Shown here in pieces: positions 1 through 6,636 of a stretch of DNA of 18,256 nt. Origin of the DNA: JBEBBU01 sp041158225 (lineage in GTDB: Bacteria > Pseudomonadota > Gammaproteobacteria > Methylococcales > Methylococcaceae). The position numbers and the translations under genes were made by a program. The notes beneath the pieces were generated by a model. That model saw only the letters and a list, made by a program, of their open reading frames with translations. It had not been told where the DNA came from and did no database searches. The DNA is taken from positions 1 through 18,256 of the forward strand of contig JBEBBU010000172.1 in the NCBI GenBank assembly GCA_041158225.1, given 5' to 3'. Position 1 is the stretch's first letter. The number at the start of each line of letters is the position of its first letter.

Positions 1-506
1 GTACCGCGATACTGGCGCAGTATTTCCATGGCAATTGTGCCCTGACCGGCAATGACCTCTGGGTCGTCATAGGGATGCACGAAGGTCATACCACTTTCAC
101 TGGCGAGCATCAGCGCATGCGCGCAGGCTTCGTCATAAGTATCGCCATGCAGCATGATCCGGGCGCCACGCTGGCGTACGGCATCAACCTTGATGGCGGG
201 TGTGGTGTCGGGCATGACGATAAGTGCTTCACAGCCAAGACGCTGCGCGGCCAGGGCGACGCCCTGGGCATGATTGCCTGCTGATGCGGCGATGATGCCA
301 AGCTGGCGCGCGCTTTCCGTCAGGGATGCCACCTTGTTGTAGGCGCCGCGGAGCTTGAAGGAGAAAACTGGCTGCAGATCCTCCCGCTTGAGGAGAATGT
401 GGTTATCCAGGCGTCTGCTCAGTCCCCGGGCATGATCCAGTGGTGTTTCAATGGCAACATCGTAAACCTGCGCGCGCAGGATCTTTTCCAGGTAGGTATG
501 CAGCAT
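1..506 (-). CDS. ilvA: Threonine ammonia-lyase (threonine dehydratase), N-terminal part, cut by window edge
   Basis: PLP enzyme that deaminates threonine to 2-oxobutyrate, the first committed step of isoleucine synthesis in the cytoplasm. I translated 168 codons on the minus strand; the frame stays open to base 1, so only the start of the catalytic domain is present and any C-terminal regulatory ACT domains lie outside. Visible family marks: LLKREDLQPVFSFKLRGAY around residues 38-56, containing the Schiff-base lysine in SFKLRGAY; ASAGNHAQG (phosphate-binding loop) around residues 73-81; and HPYDDPEVIAGQGT near the truncated end. The N-terminus beginning MLHTYLEKILRAQVYDVA matches the usual length before the catalytic domain, which supports the ATG at 506, although no strong ribosome binding site precedes it. 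It is divergent from rpiA, as in Pseudomonas. The family is not in doubt; the biosynthetic rather than catabolic type is inferred from the N-terminal sequence. Confidence 0.93.
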   Translation of the reverse strand, partial: MLHTYLEKILRAQVYDVAIETPLDHARGLSRRLDNHILLKREDLQPVFSFKLRGAYNKVASLTESARQLGIIAASAGNHAQGVALAAQRLGCEALIVMPDTTPAIKVDAVRQRGARIMLHGDTYDEACAHALMLASESGMTFVHPYDDPEVIAGQGTIAMEILRQYRG

Positions 507-537
507 GATCAGATTTCTAAGTGAGGTTGGGGTGGTG

Positions 538-547
538 TTGACGTCAA
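538..547. promoter_or_regulatory. 10-bp palindrome in the ilvA/rpiA divergent control region
   Basis: TTGACGTCAA is a perfect palindrome in the 100-bp gap between ilvA and rpiA. Each strand reads TTGACG, a fair -35 box. On the plus strand GAGTAT follows after 18 bp (562-567), a weak -10 for rpiA. No convincing -10 follows on the minus strand. It may be a shared -35 region or an operator; this is inference from position only. Confidence 0.3.
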
Positions 548-606
548 GGTAGCGACTCTGCGAGTATCAGCGGCAAGTTGAACCTAAAACAGGAGTCTCT
601 GCAACC

Positions 607-1260
607 ATGACACAAGATGAACTCAAACGCAAAGTAGCTGAAGCTGCCCTGGAATTTGTAAAAGGTGTTCCGGTACTGGGGATTGGCACCGGCTCGACCG
701 TCAATCATTTCATTGATCTGCTGGCTGATTTCCGTAACGACATCGAGGGTGCGGTATCCAGTTCCGAGGTGAGCACCCAGAAGCTGAAGCAGCTGGGAAT
801 CCCGGTGCTTGACCTGAATGAAACCGGTGATCTGGAAATCTATATCGATGGCGCCGATGAGGTCAATCCGCGCAAGGAAATGATCAAGGGTGGTGGTGGT
901 GCGCTGACCCGGGAAAAGATTATTGCCGGCGCCAGCCGCAAATTTCTCTGTATCGTCGATGAAACCAAGTATGTGGATGTGCTCGGCAAATTTCCCCTGC
1001 CTGTTGAGGTATTACCCATGGCACGCAGCTATGTGGCCCGCCAGCTGGTCAAGCTGGGTGGCAGCCCGGTGCTCAGGGAAAAAATCACCGACAATGGCAA
1101 CGTCATTCTGGATGTGCACAATCTCGACATCCTTGAGCCCAAGGTGATGGAGACGACCATCAACAACATTCCAGGCGTTGTCACCGTGGGTATTTTTGCC
1201 CACAGGGGAGCAGATATAGTCCTGCTGGGATCTGAAAACGGCATCCGCCGCATGGATTAG
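607..1260 (+). CDS. rpiA: Ribose-5-phosphate isomerase A
   Basis: Interconverts ribose 5-phosphate and ribulose 5-phosphate in the non-oxidative pentose phosphate pathway (cytoplasm). The 217-residue product has the family's usual length. Visible motifs: the phosphate-binding loop GIGTGST (25-31), SSSEVST (51-57), YIDGADEVN (79-87) and KGGGGALTREK (94-104). The catalytic residues known from the E. coli enzyme fall at the same numbers here: Asp81, Asp84, Lys94 and Glu103. The ATG at 607 is preceded by AGGAG at 591-595, with a somewhat long 11-nt spacer. It is a single gene, divergent from ilvA and convergent with the 6S RNA gene, whose 3' end lies about 24 bp past the rpiA stop. Confidence 0.97.
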   Translation: MTQDELKRKVAEAALEFVKGVPVLGIGTGSTVNHFIDLLADFRNDIEGAVSSSEVSTQKLKQLGIPVLDLNETGDLEIYIDGADEVNPRKEMIKGGGGALTREKIIAGASRKFLCIVDETKYVDVLGKFPLPVEVLPMARSYVARQLVKLGGSPVLREKITDNGNVILDVHNLDILEPKVMETTINNIPGVVTVGIFAHRGADIVLLGSENGIRRMD

Positions 1261-1276
1261 GTGGCTGATGGAGCGT

Positions 1277-1294
1277 GCGGGGAGTATTCCCCGC
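1277..1294. repeat. Inverted repeat between rpiA and the 6S RNA 3' end
   Basis: GCGGGG and CCCCGC arms of 6 bp are separated by 6 nt. The hairpin sits 17 bp past the rpiA stop and overlaps the 3' strand of the 6S RNA closing stem. It could help end both convergent transcripts, but neither strand shows a T-run after it, so a canonical intrinsic terminator is not supported. Part of the symmetry is explained by the 6S closing stem itself. Confidence 0.35.
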
Positions 1295-1469
1295 TCTGCG
1301 CCGTAAGACACTATCGCCCTTGAACCAATGGTTCAGGTGGGAGCGTGCGGGTCGTATAAGGCTTTCCGCTCAGGGCGGACATGCACACAGCGAACCTGCA
1401 AAAGCCCCCGGGGTTTTAAATTAGGCTCGAAGAGTAACCCAGTGTCCCTCGAACGCGGCAGGGAATACC
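1284..1469 (-). ncRNA. ssrS: 6S RNA, regulator of sigma70 RNA polymerase
   Basis: 6S RNA binds the sigma70 holoenzyme by mimicking an open promoter and dampens transcription in stationary phase. The roughly 186-nt length matches the family (184 nt in E. coli). On the minus strand the ends pair: GTATTCCC at 1468-1461 with GGGAATAC at 1291-1284, forming the closing stem. The conserved 3'-side element, in E. coli a GAACCAAGGGTTC hairpin, is present as GAACCATTGGTTC at 1334-1322 and is followed by an AAGGGC...TACGGCG arm as expected. The 5' arm reads TGCCGCGTTCGAGG. Placement directly after zapA is the classic gammaproteobacterial location. The 5-formyl-THF cyclo-ligase gene (fthC/ygfA) that usually follows is absent; rpiA is there instead, on the other strand. 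Exact ends are inferred from the stem and the -10 box. Confidence 0.87.
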
Positions 1470-1476
1470 CGGCGGC

Positions 1477-1482
1477 ATTCTA
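1477..1482 (-). promoter_or_regulatory. -10 box for the 6S RNA gene
   Basis: TAGAAT on the minus strand lies 7-8 nt upstream of the inferred 6S RNA 5' end, followed by a G+C-rich discriminator (GCCGCCGG). The -35 region is poor (TACCCA at a 17-bp spacing). A processed zapA-ssrS read-through transcript is also possible. Confidence 0.45.
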
Positions 1483-1517
1483 CAGGATTGGTAAGCCAAT
1501 GGGTACAGCCATGGGCA

Positions 1518-1778
1518 TTATTCGCCGGTCTGTGCCTGACGCTGACGCAACAGATGCAGTTCGGTCTGGGCGATCTGCAGTTCATAGGCCAGATTCAGTG
1601 CTGCGAGTACAGCGATGCGTTCCGTGCCGATGACGCGGCCTGAGTCCCTGATCTTGCGCATGCGGCTGTCGAGGTCACGCGCTGCGACCAGCAGGTCATG
1701 CTGCTCATCCTGCGAACAGGCGATGGGGTATTCCTTGCCGAGTATGTTGACTTTGACGGGGCGCTGTTCTTCGGTCAT
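1518..1778 (-). CDS. zapA: Cell division protein ZapA
   Basis: Small cytoplasmic protein that binds FtsZ and bundles its filaments at the division site. The product is 86 residues. The N-terminal part, beginning MTEEQRPVKVNILGKEYPIAC, carries the hallmark pattern of a short beta strand with V-x-I-L-G-K-E-Y, followed by LLVAARDLDSRMRKIRDSG and the core helix RIAVLAALNLAYELQ. The remainder, to about residue 80, is a Gln/Leu-rich coiled-coil. The start at 1778 is the only good ATG; the ribosome binding site is weak. It heads the zapA-6S RNA unit behind a well-formed promoter at 1852-1881. The small coiled-coil gene that precedes zapA in Pseudomonas is missing. Confidence 0.93.
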   Translation of the reverse strand: MTEEQRPVKVNILGKEYPIACSQDEQHDLLVAARDLDSRMRKIRDSGRVIGTERIAVLAALNLAYELQIAQTELHLLRQRQAQTGE

Positions 1779-1808
1779 AGTGGATGCATCCGCATGTTTG
1801 TAATGAAC

Positions 1809-1831
1809 GGCCCTGCTTTCAGCAGCGGGCC
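1809..1831. repeat. Imperfect hairpin in the zapA/ygfB divergent region
   Basis: GGCC-CTGC and GCAG-GGCC arms pair around a TTTCA loop with a 2-nt bulge (CG) on one side. It lies in the zapA 5' leader downstream of the zapA promoter. It may be an mRNA structure or an operator; no function can be read from the sequence. Confidence 0.3.
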
Positions 1832-1851
1832 GGCAGTGTTAGCATGTCGGC

Positions 1852-1881
1852 AGTATAGCCATCCGTGCATGTCGCGGTCAA
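1852..1881 (-). promoter_or_regulatory. Sigma70-type promoter for zapA-ssrS
   Basis: On the minus strand the -35 box TTGACC (1881-1876) and the -10 box TATACT (1857-1852) are separated by 18 bp. Both match the consensus at five of six positions. The expected start point is near 1845, giving a zapA leader of about 65 nt that includes the hairpin at 1809-1831. The -35 box lies only 18 bp from the ygfB start codon on the other strand. Confidence 0.6.
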
Positions 1882-1899
1882 TTTGCGGTGAAACCTTCC

Positions 1900-2442
1900 A
1901 TGAATGCATCAGTGTCGCCGGACTACCGGGAAATACAGGCCATTGTTTATGAACTGGGGGCCAGTGCTGCCGAAGCACATGGCCTGCTTTCCGGTCTGCT
2001 CTGTCTGGATGGGCGTCTGGGCAGTAGCCAGTGGCTGGAAAAGCTGCTGGGAAAAGAGGCTGCTACGCTTGCTGCGCAGGATGAGGCGCTCATGGAGCAA
2101 CTATTCCATTACACCCGGGATGACATGGCAGCTGCCGATTTTTCTTACAGCCTGCTGTTGCCCGATGATGATGAAGCGCTGACCGAAAGAGCGCAGGCGC
2201 TGGGTGAATGGTGCCAGGGCTTCCTGATGGGACTGGGTTACCAGCAGGGCGCAGAAGGCATGTGGCCGGGTGATGCCAGCGAGATACTGGAAGACATCCT
2301 GCAGATTGCCAGCATTGATCCCATGGATGTAGCGGAAAGTGATGAGGGCGATTATCTGGAACTGCAGGAGTATCTGCGCGCGGGTGTCCAGCTGATCCGT
2401 AGTGAACTGGAACAGGCCAGTCTCCATGCACGCGCACACTGA
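1900..2442 (+). CDS. ygfB: UPF0149 family protein YgfB
   Basis: Member of UPF0149 (YgfB/YecA-type), a cytoplasmic protein of about 180-190 residues found beside pepP in many gammaproteobacteria. In Pseudomonas aeruginosa YgfB has been linked to control of AmpC beta-lactamase expression; whether that applies here is unknown. Family marks: SAAEAHGLLSGLLC early in the protein, SYSLLLPDDD in the middle, and the helix LGEWCQGFLMGLG (E. coli has the like GWVNHFLLGLG), then DYLELQEYLRAGVQLI near the C-terminus. The frame opens with GTG at 1888; I prefer ATG 1900 because a GGTGA partial Shine-Dalgarno at 1887-1891 is correctly spaced for it. pepP begins 13 bp after the stop, so the two are likely co-transcribed. 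Confidence 0.9.
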   Translation: MNASVSPDYREIQAIVYELGASAAEAHGLLSGLLCLDGRLGSSQWLEKLLGKEAATLAAQDEALMEQLFHYTRDDMAAADFSYSLLLPDDDEALTERAQALGEWCQGFLMGLGYQQGAEGMWPGDASEILEDILQIASIDPMDVAESDEGDYLELQEYLRAGVQLIRSELEQASLHARAH

Positions 2443-2455
2443 TAGCGGGGTTCCC

Positions 2456-3778
2456 ATGGCGGTCTATGCAGAGCGCCGCCACCAGCTCATGGCGCGTCTT
2501 GGCAAAGGTGTCGCTGTCCTGCTGCACAGCGCGCCTGCAGCAGTACGCAACGCTGATGCCGAATATCCTTACCGCCAGCACAGCGATTTTCATTACCTGA
2601 CAGGGCTGGACGAGCCTGATGCGCTGGCACTACTGCTACCTGGGCGTAGTGCAGGCGAGTTCATCCTGTTCCTGAAGCCCAGCGATCCCGTGATGGCTGT
2701 CTGGGTGGGCGAGAGTGCCGGGCTGGAAAAGGCGCTAACCCTTTACGGTGCCAGTGAGTCCTATGCTTTTGATGAGGCTGATGAGCGCTTGCCTGGACTG
2801 GTGGAGGGGTGTCACACACTGTGCTATCCGCTGGCGGTTGACAGTCGTACCGATGCTACGGTGGCCAGACTGCTGGCCGCCCTGCGTGCCCGTGTGCGCC
2901 AGGGAGTAGTGGCCCCCTGGCAGTCAAGGCATCTGCCTCATGACCTGCATGAATTGCGTCTGGTCAAGTCGCAAGAGGAAGTAGCCATGATGCGTGCAGC
3001 CGCAGCCATTTCGGCCGAAGCGCACTGCGCCGCCATGCGCATGTGTCGCCCGGGCCTGTTTGAATATCAGGTCGAGGCTGCCCTGCAGGGTGTCTGTGCG
3101 GAGCATGGTGTGCGTGCCATGGCCTATACCAGTATCGTTGCCGGAGGCGCCAATGCCTGTGTGCTGCATTACATCCGCAATAGTGACCGCCTGCAGGACG
3201 GTGACCTCCTGCTGATTGATGCTGGCGCAGAATGGCACTGCTATGCTGCTGATATCACCCGGACCTTTCCGGTGAACGGACGCTTCAGTGCATCCCAGAA
3301 GGCGCTTTACCAGTGGGTGCTGGATGCTCAGCTGGCGGCCATTGACACGGTAAAACCTGGCGTGCGCTGGAACCGGCCGCATGATGTGGCCGTTGATGTG
3401 CTGACGCAGGGGATGGTCAGTCTTGGCCTGCTGCGTGGCCGGGTTTCCCGCCTGGTGAAGGAGGGGGCTTACCGTCGCTTCTACATGCACAGGACCGGAC
3501 ACTGGCTGGGCATGGATGTGCACGATGTGGGCGATTACCGGGTTAACGGACGCTGGCGTATGCTGAAGCCAGGCATGGTGCTGACGGTAGAGCCGGGGCT
3601 TTATGTGCCGGCAGATGCAGACGATGTTGAGGCATGCTGGCGTGGTACTGGCATCCGTATCGAGGACGATGTACTGGTCACCGCAAAGGGGCATGAGGTG
3701 CTGACCGGCGCTGTGCCCAAGACAGTGGAGGCTATTGAGGCGCTTATGGCTGAAGGGAGGCGTACGCATGGATCATGA
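2456..3778 (+). CDS. pepP: Xaa-Pro aminopeptidase P
   Basis: Cytoplasmic Mn-dependent M24 peptidase that removes an N-terminal residue preceding proline. With ATG 2456 the product is 440 residues, against 441 in E. coli. An N-terminal creatinase-like domain (ADAEYPYRQHSDFHYLTG, 33-50) precedes the pita-bread catalytic domain. All five metal ligands are present: Asp255 (LLLIDAG), Asp266 (YAADITRTFP), His349 (HRTGHWLG), Glu379 (TVEPGLY) and Glu403 (GIRIEDD), plus the active-site His of VHDVG. The frame extends upstream to GTG 2402 with ATG 2426 between; I prefer 2456 because GCGGGG (2445-2450) is well spaced and the length then fits the family. It follows ygfB and overlaps the ubiH start by 11 nt. 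Confidence 0.95.
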   Translation: MAVYAERRHQLMARLGKGVAVLLHSAPAAVRNADAEYPYRQHSDFHYLTGLDEPDALALLLPGRSAGEFILFLKPSDPVMAVWVGESAGLEKALTLYGASESYAFDEADERLPGLVEGCHTLCYPLAVDSRTDATVARLLAALRARVRQGVVAPWQSRHLPHDLHELRLVKSQEEVAMMRAAAAISAEAHCAAMRMCRPGLFEYQVEAALQGVCAEHGVRAMAYTSIVAGGANACVLHYIRNSDRLQDGDLLLIDAGAEWHCYAADITRTFPVNGRFSASQKALYQWVLDAQLAAIDTVKPGVRWNRPHDVAVDVLTQGMVSLGLLRGRVSRLVKEGAYRRFYMHRTGHWLGMDVHDVGDYRVNGRWRMLKPGMVLTVEPGLYVPADADDVEACWRGTGIRIEDDVLVTAKGHEVLTGAVPKTVEAIEALMAEGRRTHGS

Positions 3779-4982
3779 TGCCGATATCATCATTGCCGGT
3801 GGCGGGCTGGTCGGTGGCTGTCTGGCACTGGCGCTGTCCAGAACGCCGCTCAGGGTCTGCATGCTGGAGGCCCTGAGTGACGATGAGCGCCTGCAGTCAC
3901 CCGCTGGCCGGCGCGCCCTGGCACTGGCATCAGGAACGGCACAGATGCTTGACCAGCTTGCCGTATGGCAGGCCATTGCCCCGCATGCCTCGCCCATCCG
4001 TCATATCCATGTCTCCGATCGTGGGCATTTTGGCAAGACCCGTCTGCATGCCGAACAGGAAGGCGTGGAGGCACTGGGTTATGTGGTGCCTGCACGTCAT
4101 GTGGAACAGGCCGTGACCGAAGCGCTCCTGCAGCTGGAGTCTGATGGAAGGTTGCAGTGGATGCGCCCGGCGCGTGTCATGGGCTGTAGTGCTGATGAAC
4201 AGGCGGCCCATCTGAGTGTCATGGCAGGTGCGCAGAGCCATTCGCTATCGGCGAGGCTGCTGGTGGCCGCTGATGGCGGTCATTCCACTGTTCGCAGGCT
4301 GCTGGGTATCGCCCAGAAGACCCGCGATTACGGCCAGTCAGCGCTGGTATTCGAAATCACGACGCAGCGTCACCATGAGCAGACCGCGTACGAGCGCTTT
4401 ACCGCGACTGGACCACTGGCCTGTCTGCCGCTGGGACGGAAACGCTGTTCCATCGTGTGGACACTGGAGCCGGATACGGCTGGACATCTGCTGCAATTGC
4501 CCGAAGCGGATTTTCGTGATCATTTGCAGCGTGCTTTTGGCTATTGGCTTGGGCGGGTGGAGCTGGCATCGTCGCGTCACCTGTTTCCGCTTACCCTGGT
4601 GCAGGCCGAAAGCATGGTGGCGCAGCGTACCCTGCTGATCGGCAATGCCATGCATCAGCTGCATCCGGTGGCGGGGCAGGGCTTCAATCTGGGCCTGCGC
4701 GATGCTGCCCAGCTGGCGGAGCATCTGGCGGTACGCCACAGCTTTGGCGAAGATCCGGGTCGCGAGGATGCTCTCCGGCTTTATGCGCGCGCGCGCGCGG
4801 AAGATCTGGGACAGGTCATCGGTTTTACCGACACACTGGTCAGGCTGTTTTCCACGCCTTCCATTCCGGTGGCGCTGATGCGTAACATTGGCCTGTTTAC
4901 GCTGGATCTGCTGCCCCCGGCCAAACACCTGCTGGCGCGCCACGCCATGGGGCTGTCGCGCCGCCTGCCAAGGTTCAGCTGA
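3768..4982 (+). CDS. ubiH: FAD-dependent 2-octaprenyl-6-methoxyphenol hydroxylase UbiH
   Basis: Flavin monooxygenase of ubiquinone synthesis, hydroxylating the aromatic ring as part of the Ubi complex. The 404-residue product shows the three family motifs: dinucleotide fold IIAGGGLVGG (8-17), the DG motif LVAADGGHSTVRR (165-177) and the FAD-ribityl motif GNAMHQLHPVAGQGFNLGL (292-310). The GNA form, rather than GDA, is typical of UbiH, separating it from UbiI/UbiF. ATG 3768 has GGGAGG seven nt upstream and overlaps the pepP stop; an upstream ATG at 3735 lies inside pepP and lacks such a site. The ubiI paralogue that often follows ubiH is absent; the next gene is convergent, with only 4 bp between the stops. 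A (GC) run at 4785-4799 encodes alternating Ala-Arg. Confidence 0.94.
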   Translation: MDHDADIIIAGGGLVGGCLALALSRTPLRVCMLEALSDDERLQSPAGRRALALASGTAQMLDQLAVWQAIAPHASPIRHIHVSDRGHFGKTRLHAEQEGVEALGYVVPARHVEQAVTEALLQLESDGRLQWMRPARVMGCSADEQAAHLSVMAGAQSHSLSARLLVAADGGHSTVRRLLGIAQKTRDYGQSALVFEITTQRHHEQTAYERFTATGPLACLPLGRKRCSIVWTLEPDTAGHLLQLPEADFRDHLQRAFGYWLGRVELASSRHLFPLTLVQAESMVAQRTLLIGNAMHQLHPVAGQGFNLGLRDAAQLAEHLAVRHSFGEDPGREDALRLYARARAEDLGQVIGFTDTLVRLFSTPSIPVALMRNIGLFTLDLLPPAKHLLARHAMGLSRRLPRFS

Positions 4983-4986
4983 GGCT

Positions 4987-5979
4987 TCAGAGCGACAGTA
5001 CCAGCTTGCCCGTGGTGCGCTGCGTTTCAATCATGCGGTGCGCCTCTGCGGCAGCTTCCAGTGGAAGGACATGGCTCACATGCAGCCTGAGTTGCCCGGC
5101 ATGGATGAGGGATGCACACTGGTCCAGAATATGGATGTGATGGTCGCGCGCGCTGTCCAGCGCACGCAGCATGGGGGTGAGCATCAGTTCAAAGCCAATG
5201 CGGAGATTGCGCATCCGGGCTTCCTGCAGTGCCGCGGGCTCGGCATCCAGCAGGGTGACAAGATCACCAAAGTGACGGGTGCAGCGTACGCTCTCCGCAA
5301 AAACATCACCGCCTACCGTATCAAGACTCAGGTCAACACCATGGCCGGCGGTAAGCTTCTGGATTTCAGATACAACATCACTGCTGGCATGGTTGATGAT
5401 GCTGTCGGCGCCGCAACTGGCGGCCAGCGCCTGACTTTGCGCCGATGATGCGGTGGTATGGACCGTAGCGCCGCGCCATTTGGCCAGCTGGATGGCAACA
5501 TGGCCGACACCGCCGCCGCCCGCATGAATCAGTGCCTGCTGCCCTGCCAGCAGGCGGCCACGGTCAAAAAGGGCGCCCCATGCGGTGATCAGTACCAGCG
5601 GGCCTGCTGCAGCTGTCGTGAAGTCCAGCCCGCTGGGCATTTTCGCCGCCCAGCGTTCATCCAGAACATTCCATTCGGCATAGTTACCCTGATCAGCGCC
5701 AAGGCCACCATGGCAGAACCAGACATGATCACCGGGCACGAAGCGCGTCACATCACGGCCAACCGCAACGACCTCACCTGCAGCGTCACAGCCAAGGACG
5801 GCAGGCAGGGCATCCGGGTAAAACACCCCACGGGTTCTGAGCTTGGTGTCGATCGGATTGACGCCTGCAGCTCTCACCCTTACCTTGATCTGGCTGGGAA
5901 GCTGGATCCCGGGTTCAGCGATTTCCCTGAGTTCAAGTGTTTCCGGTCCACCCGGTGCAGTCATGACGATAGCTTTCAT
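4987..5979 (-). CDS. Zinc-independent quinone oxidoreductase-like MDR protein
   Basis: Medium-chain dehydrogenase/reductase of the NADPH:quinone reductase branch; probably a cytoplasmic reductase of quinones or enones, substrate not predictable. The 330-residue product has an N-terminal GroES-like domain (MKAIVMTAPGGPETLELREI, then GVNPIDTKLRTRG and LGCDAAGEVVAVG). The Rossmann domain follows, with nucleotide motif HAGGGGVGHVAIQLAK near 152-167. The Cys-rich structural-zinc loop and the catalytic zinc cysteine of alcohol dehydrogenases are absent, supporting a zinc-independent QOR. The ATG overlaps the orn stop as ATGA, and GAGG lies upstream, so it is translationally coupled to orn. It could equally be annotated as a zinc-binding dehydrogenase family protein. 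Confidence 0.87.
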   Translation of the reverse strand: MKAIVMTAPGGPETLELREIAEPGIQLPSQIKVRVRAAGVNPIDTKLRTRGVFYPDALPAVLGCDAAGEVVAVGRDVTRFVPGDHVWFCHGGLGADQGNYAEWNVLDERWAAKMPSGLDFTTAAAGPLVLITAWGALFDRGRLLAGQQALIHAGGGGVGHVAIQLAKWRGATVHTTASSAQSQALAASCGADSIINHASSDVVSEIQKLTAGHGVDLSLDTVGGDVFAESVRCTRHFGDLVTLLDAEPAALQEARMRNLRIGFELMLTPMLRALDSARDHHIHILDQCASLIHAGQLRLHVSHVLPLEAAAEAHRMIETQRTTGKLVLSL

Positions 5980-6533
5980 TGGGATACCTCGGGCTTGAGC
6001 AGTTGTGAACGATAGTGACGTAATTCCTCAATGGATTCCAGAATGTCGTCGAGCGCCTGATGTCTGCTTTCTTTTTTAAGTGCTGCCAGTACATCCGGGG
6101 CCCAGCGTTCTGCCAGGATCTTGAGCGTTGATACATCCAGATTGCGGTAATGGAACCATGCTTCCAGTTCAGGCATGCAGCGCGCCAGAAAACGCCGGTC
6201 CTGACAGATACTGTTGCCACATAGCGGCGATGTTCCGGGTTCAACCCACTGGCGCAGGAAGGCCAGGGTTTCCTGTTCAGCCGCGGCGGTGTCTGTCCGG
6301 CTCGCGAGTACCCGATCCACCAGCCCCGATGCGCCATGGTGTGTCCGGTTCCATTCGTCCATGGCTGCCAGCCGCGATGGCGCCTGATGGATGGCGATGA
6401 CCGGCCCCTGCGCCAGTACCTCAAGGCTGGCATCGGTGACAACGGTCGCGATTTCCAGAATGACATCGTTGAAGGTATCCAGGCCCGTCATTTCAAGATC
6501 CAGCCAGACGAGGGCGTTGGGAACAGGTGGCAT
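5976..6533 (-). CDS. orn: Oligoribonuclease
   Basis: 3'-5' exoribonuclease of the DEDDh family that degrades short RNA oligomers, notably dinucleotides such as pGpG left after c-di-GMP breakdown; essential in many gammaproteobacteria. With ATG 6533 the product is 185 residues and the catalytic set falls at the E. coli numbers: Asp12 and Glu14 (WLDLEMTGLD), Asp112 (CGNSICQDRRF), His158 and Asp163 (RHQALDD). This agreement, plus GGAG at a 9-nt spacing before 6533, argues against the in-frame ATG at 6548, which overlaps that GGAG. It is divergent from the M48 protease gene across about 100 bp and coupled to the downstream oxidoreductase by an ATGA overlap. Confidence 0.96.
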   Translation of the reverse strand: MPPVPNALVWLDLEMTGLDTFNDVILEIATVVTDASLEVLAQGPVIAIHQAPSRLAAMDEWNRTHHGASGLVDRVLASRTDTAAAEQETLAFLRQWVEPGTSPLCGNSICQDRRFLARCMPELEAWFHYRNLDVSTLKILAERWAPDVLAALKKESRHQALDDILESIEELRHYRSQLLKPEVSQ

Positions 6534-6560
6534 TGGTTTTTTCTCCATTGGGCGTGCTGC

Positions 6561-6589
6561 TTGTCAGCCATTCTAACAGAGGCTACCCT
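6561..6589 (+). promoter_or_regulatory. Candidate promoter for the M48 protease-rsgA pair
   Basis: TTGTCA (6561-6566) and TACCCT (6584-6589) are separated by 17 bp in the orn/M48 divergent gap. The -35 box matches five of six consensus positions, the -10 box four of six. A minus-strand TAGAAT at 6575-6570 is a possible orn -10 box, without a good -35. Confidence 0.35.
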
Positions 6590-6636
6590 TAATCCCTGTT
6601 TTCCGGCCAACTGGCTTTACCACTGGATATGAAACC

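Noticed and set aside
1328..1633. 101-residue open frame on the plus strand across the 6S RNA gene
   Set aside because: Covers 6S RNA and the zapA 3' end on the opposite strand. No start signals and no family pattern.
2402..2455. Upstream extension of pepP to GTG 2402 or ATG 2426
   Set aside because: It overlaps the ygfB end, and the added residues exceed the family's usual N-terminus. ATG 2456 has a better ribosome binding site.
2924..3769. 281-residue open frame on the minus strand
   Set aside because: Fully antisense to pepP, whose motifs and metal ligands are intact. The translation is rich in His, Cys and Arg with no domain pattern.
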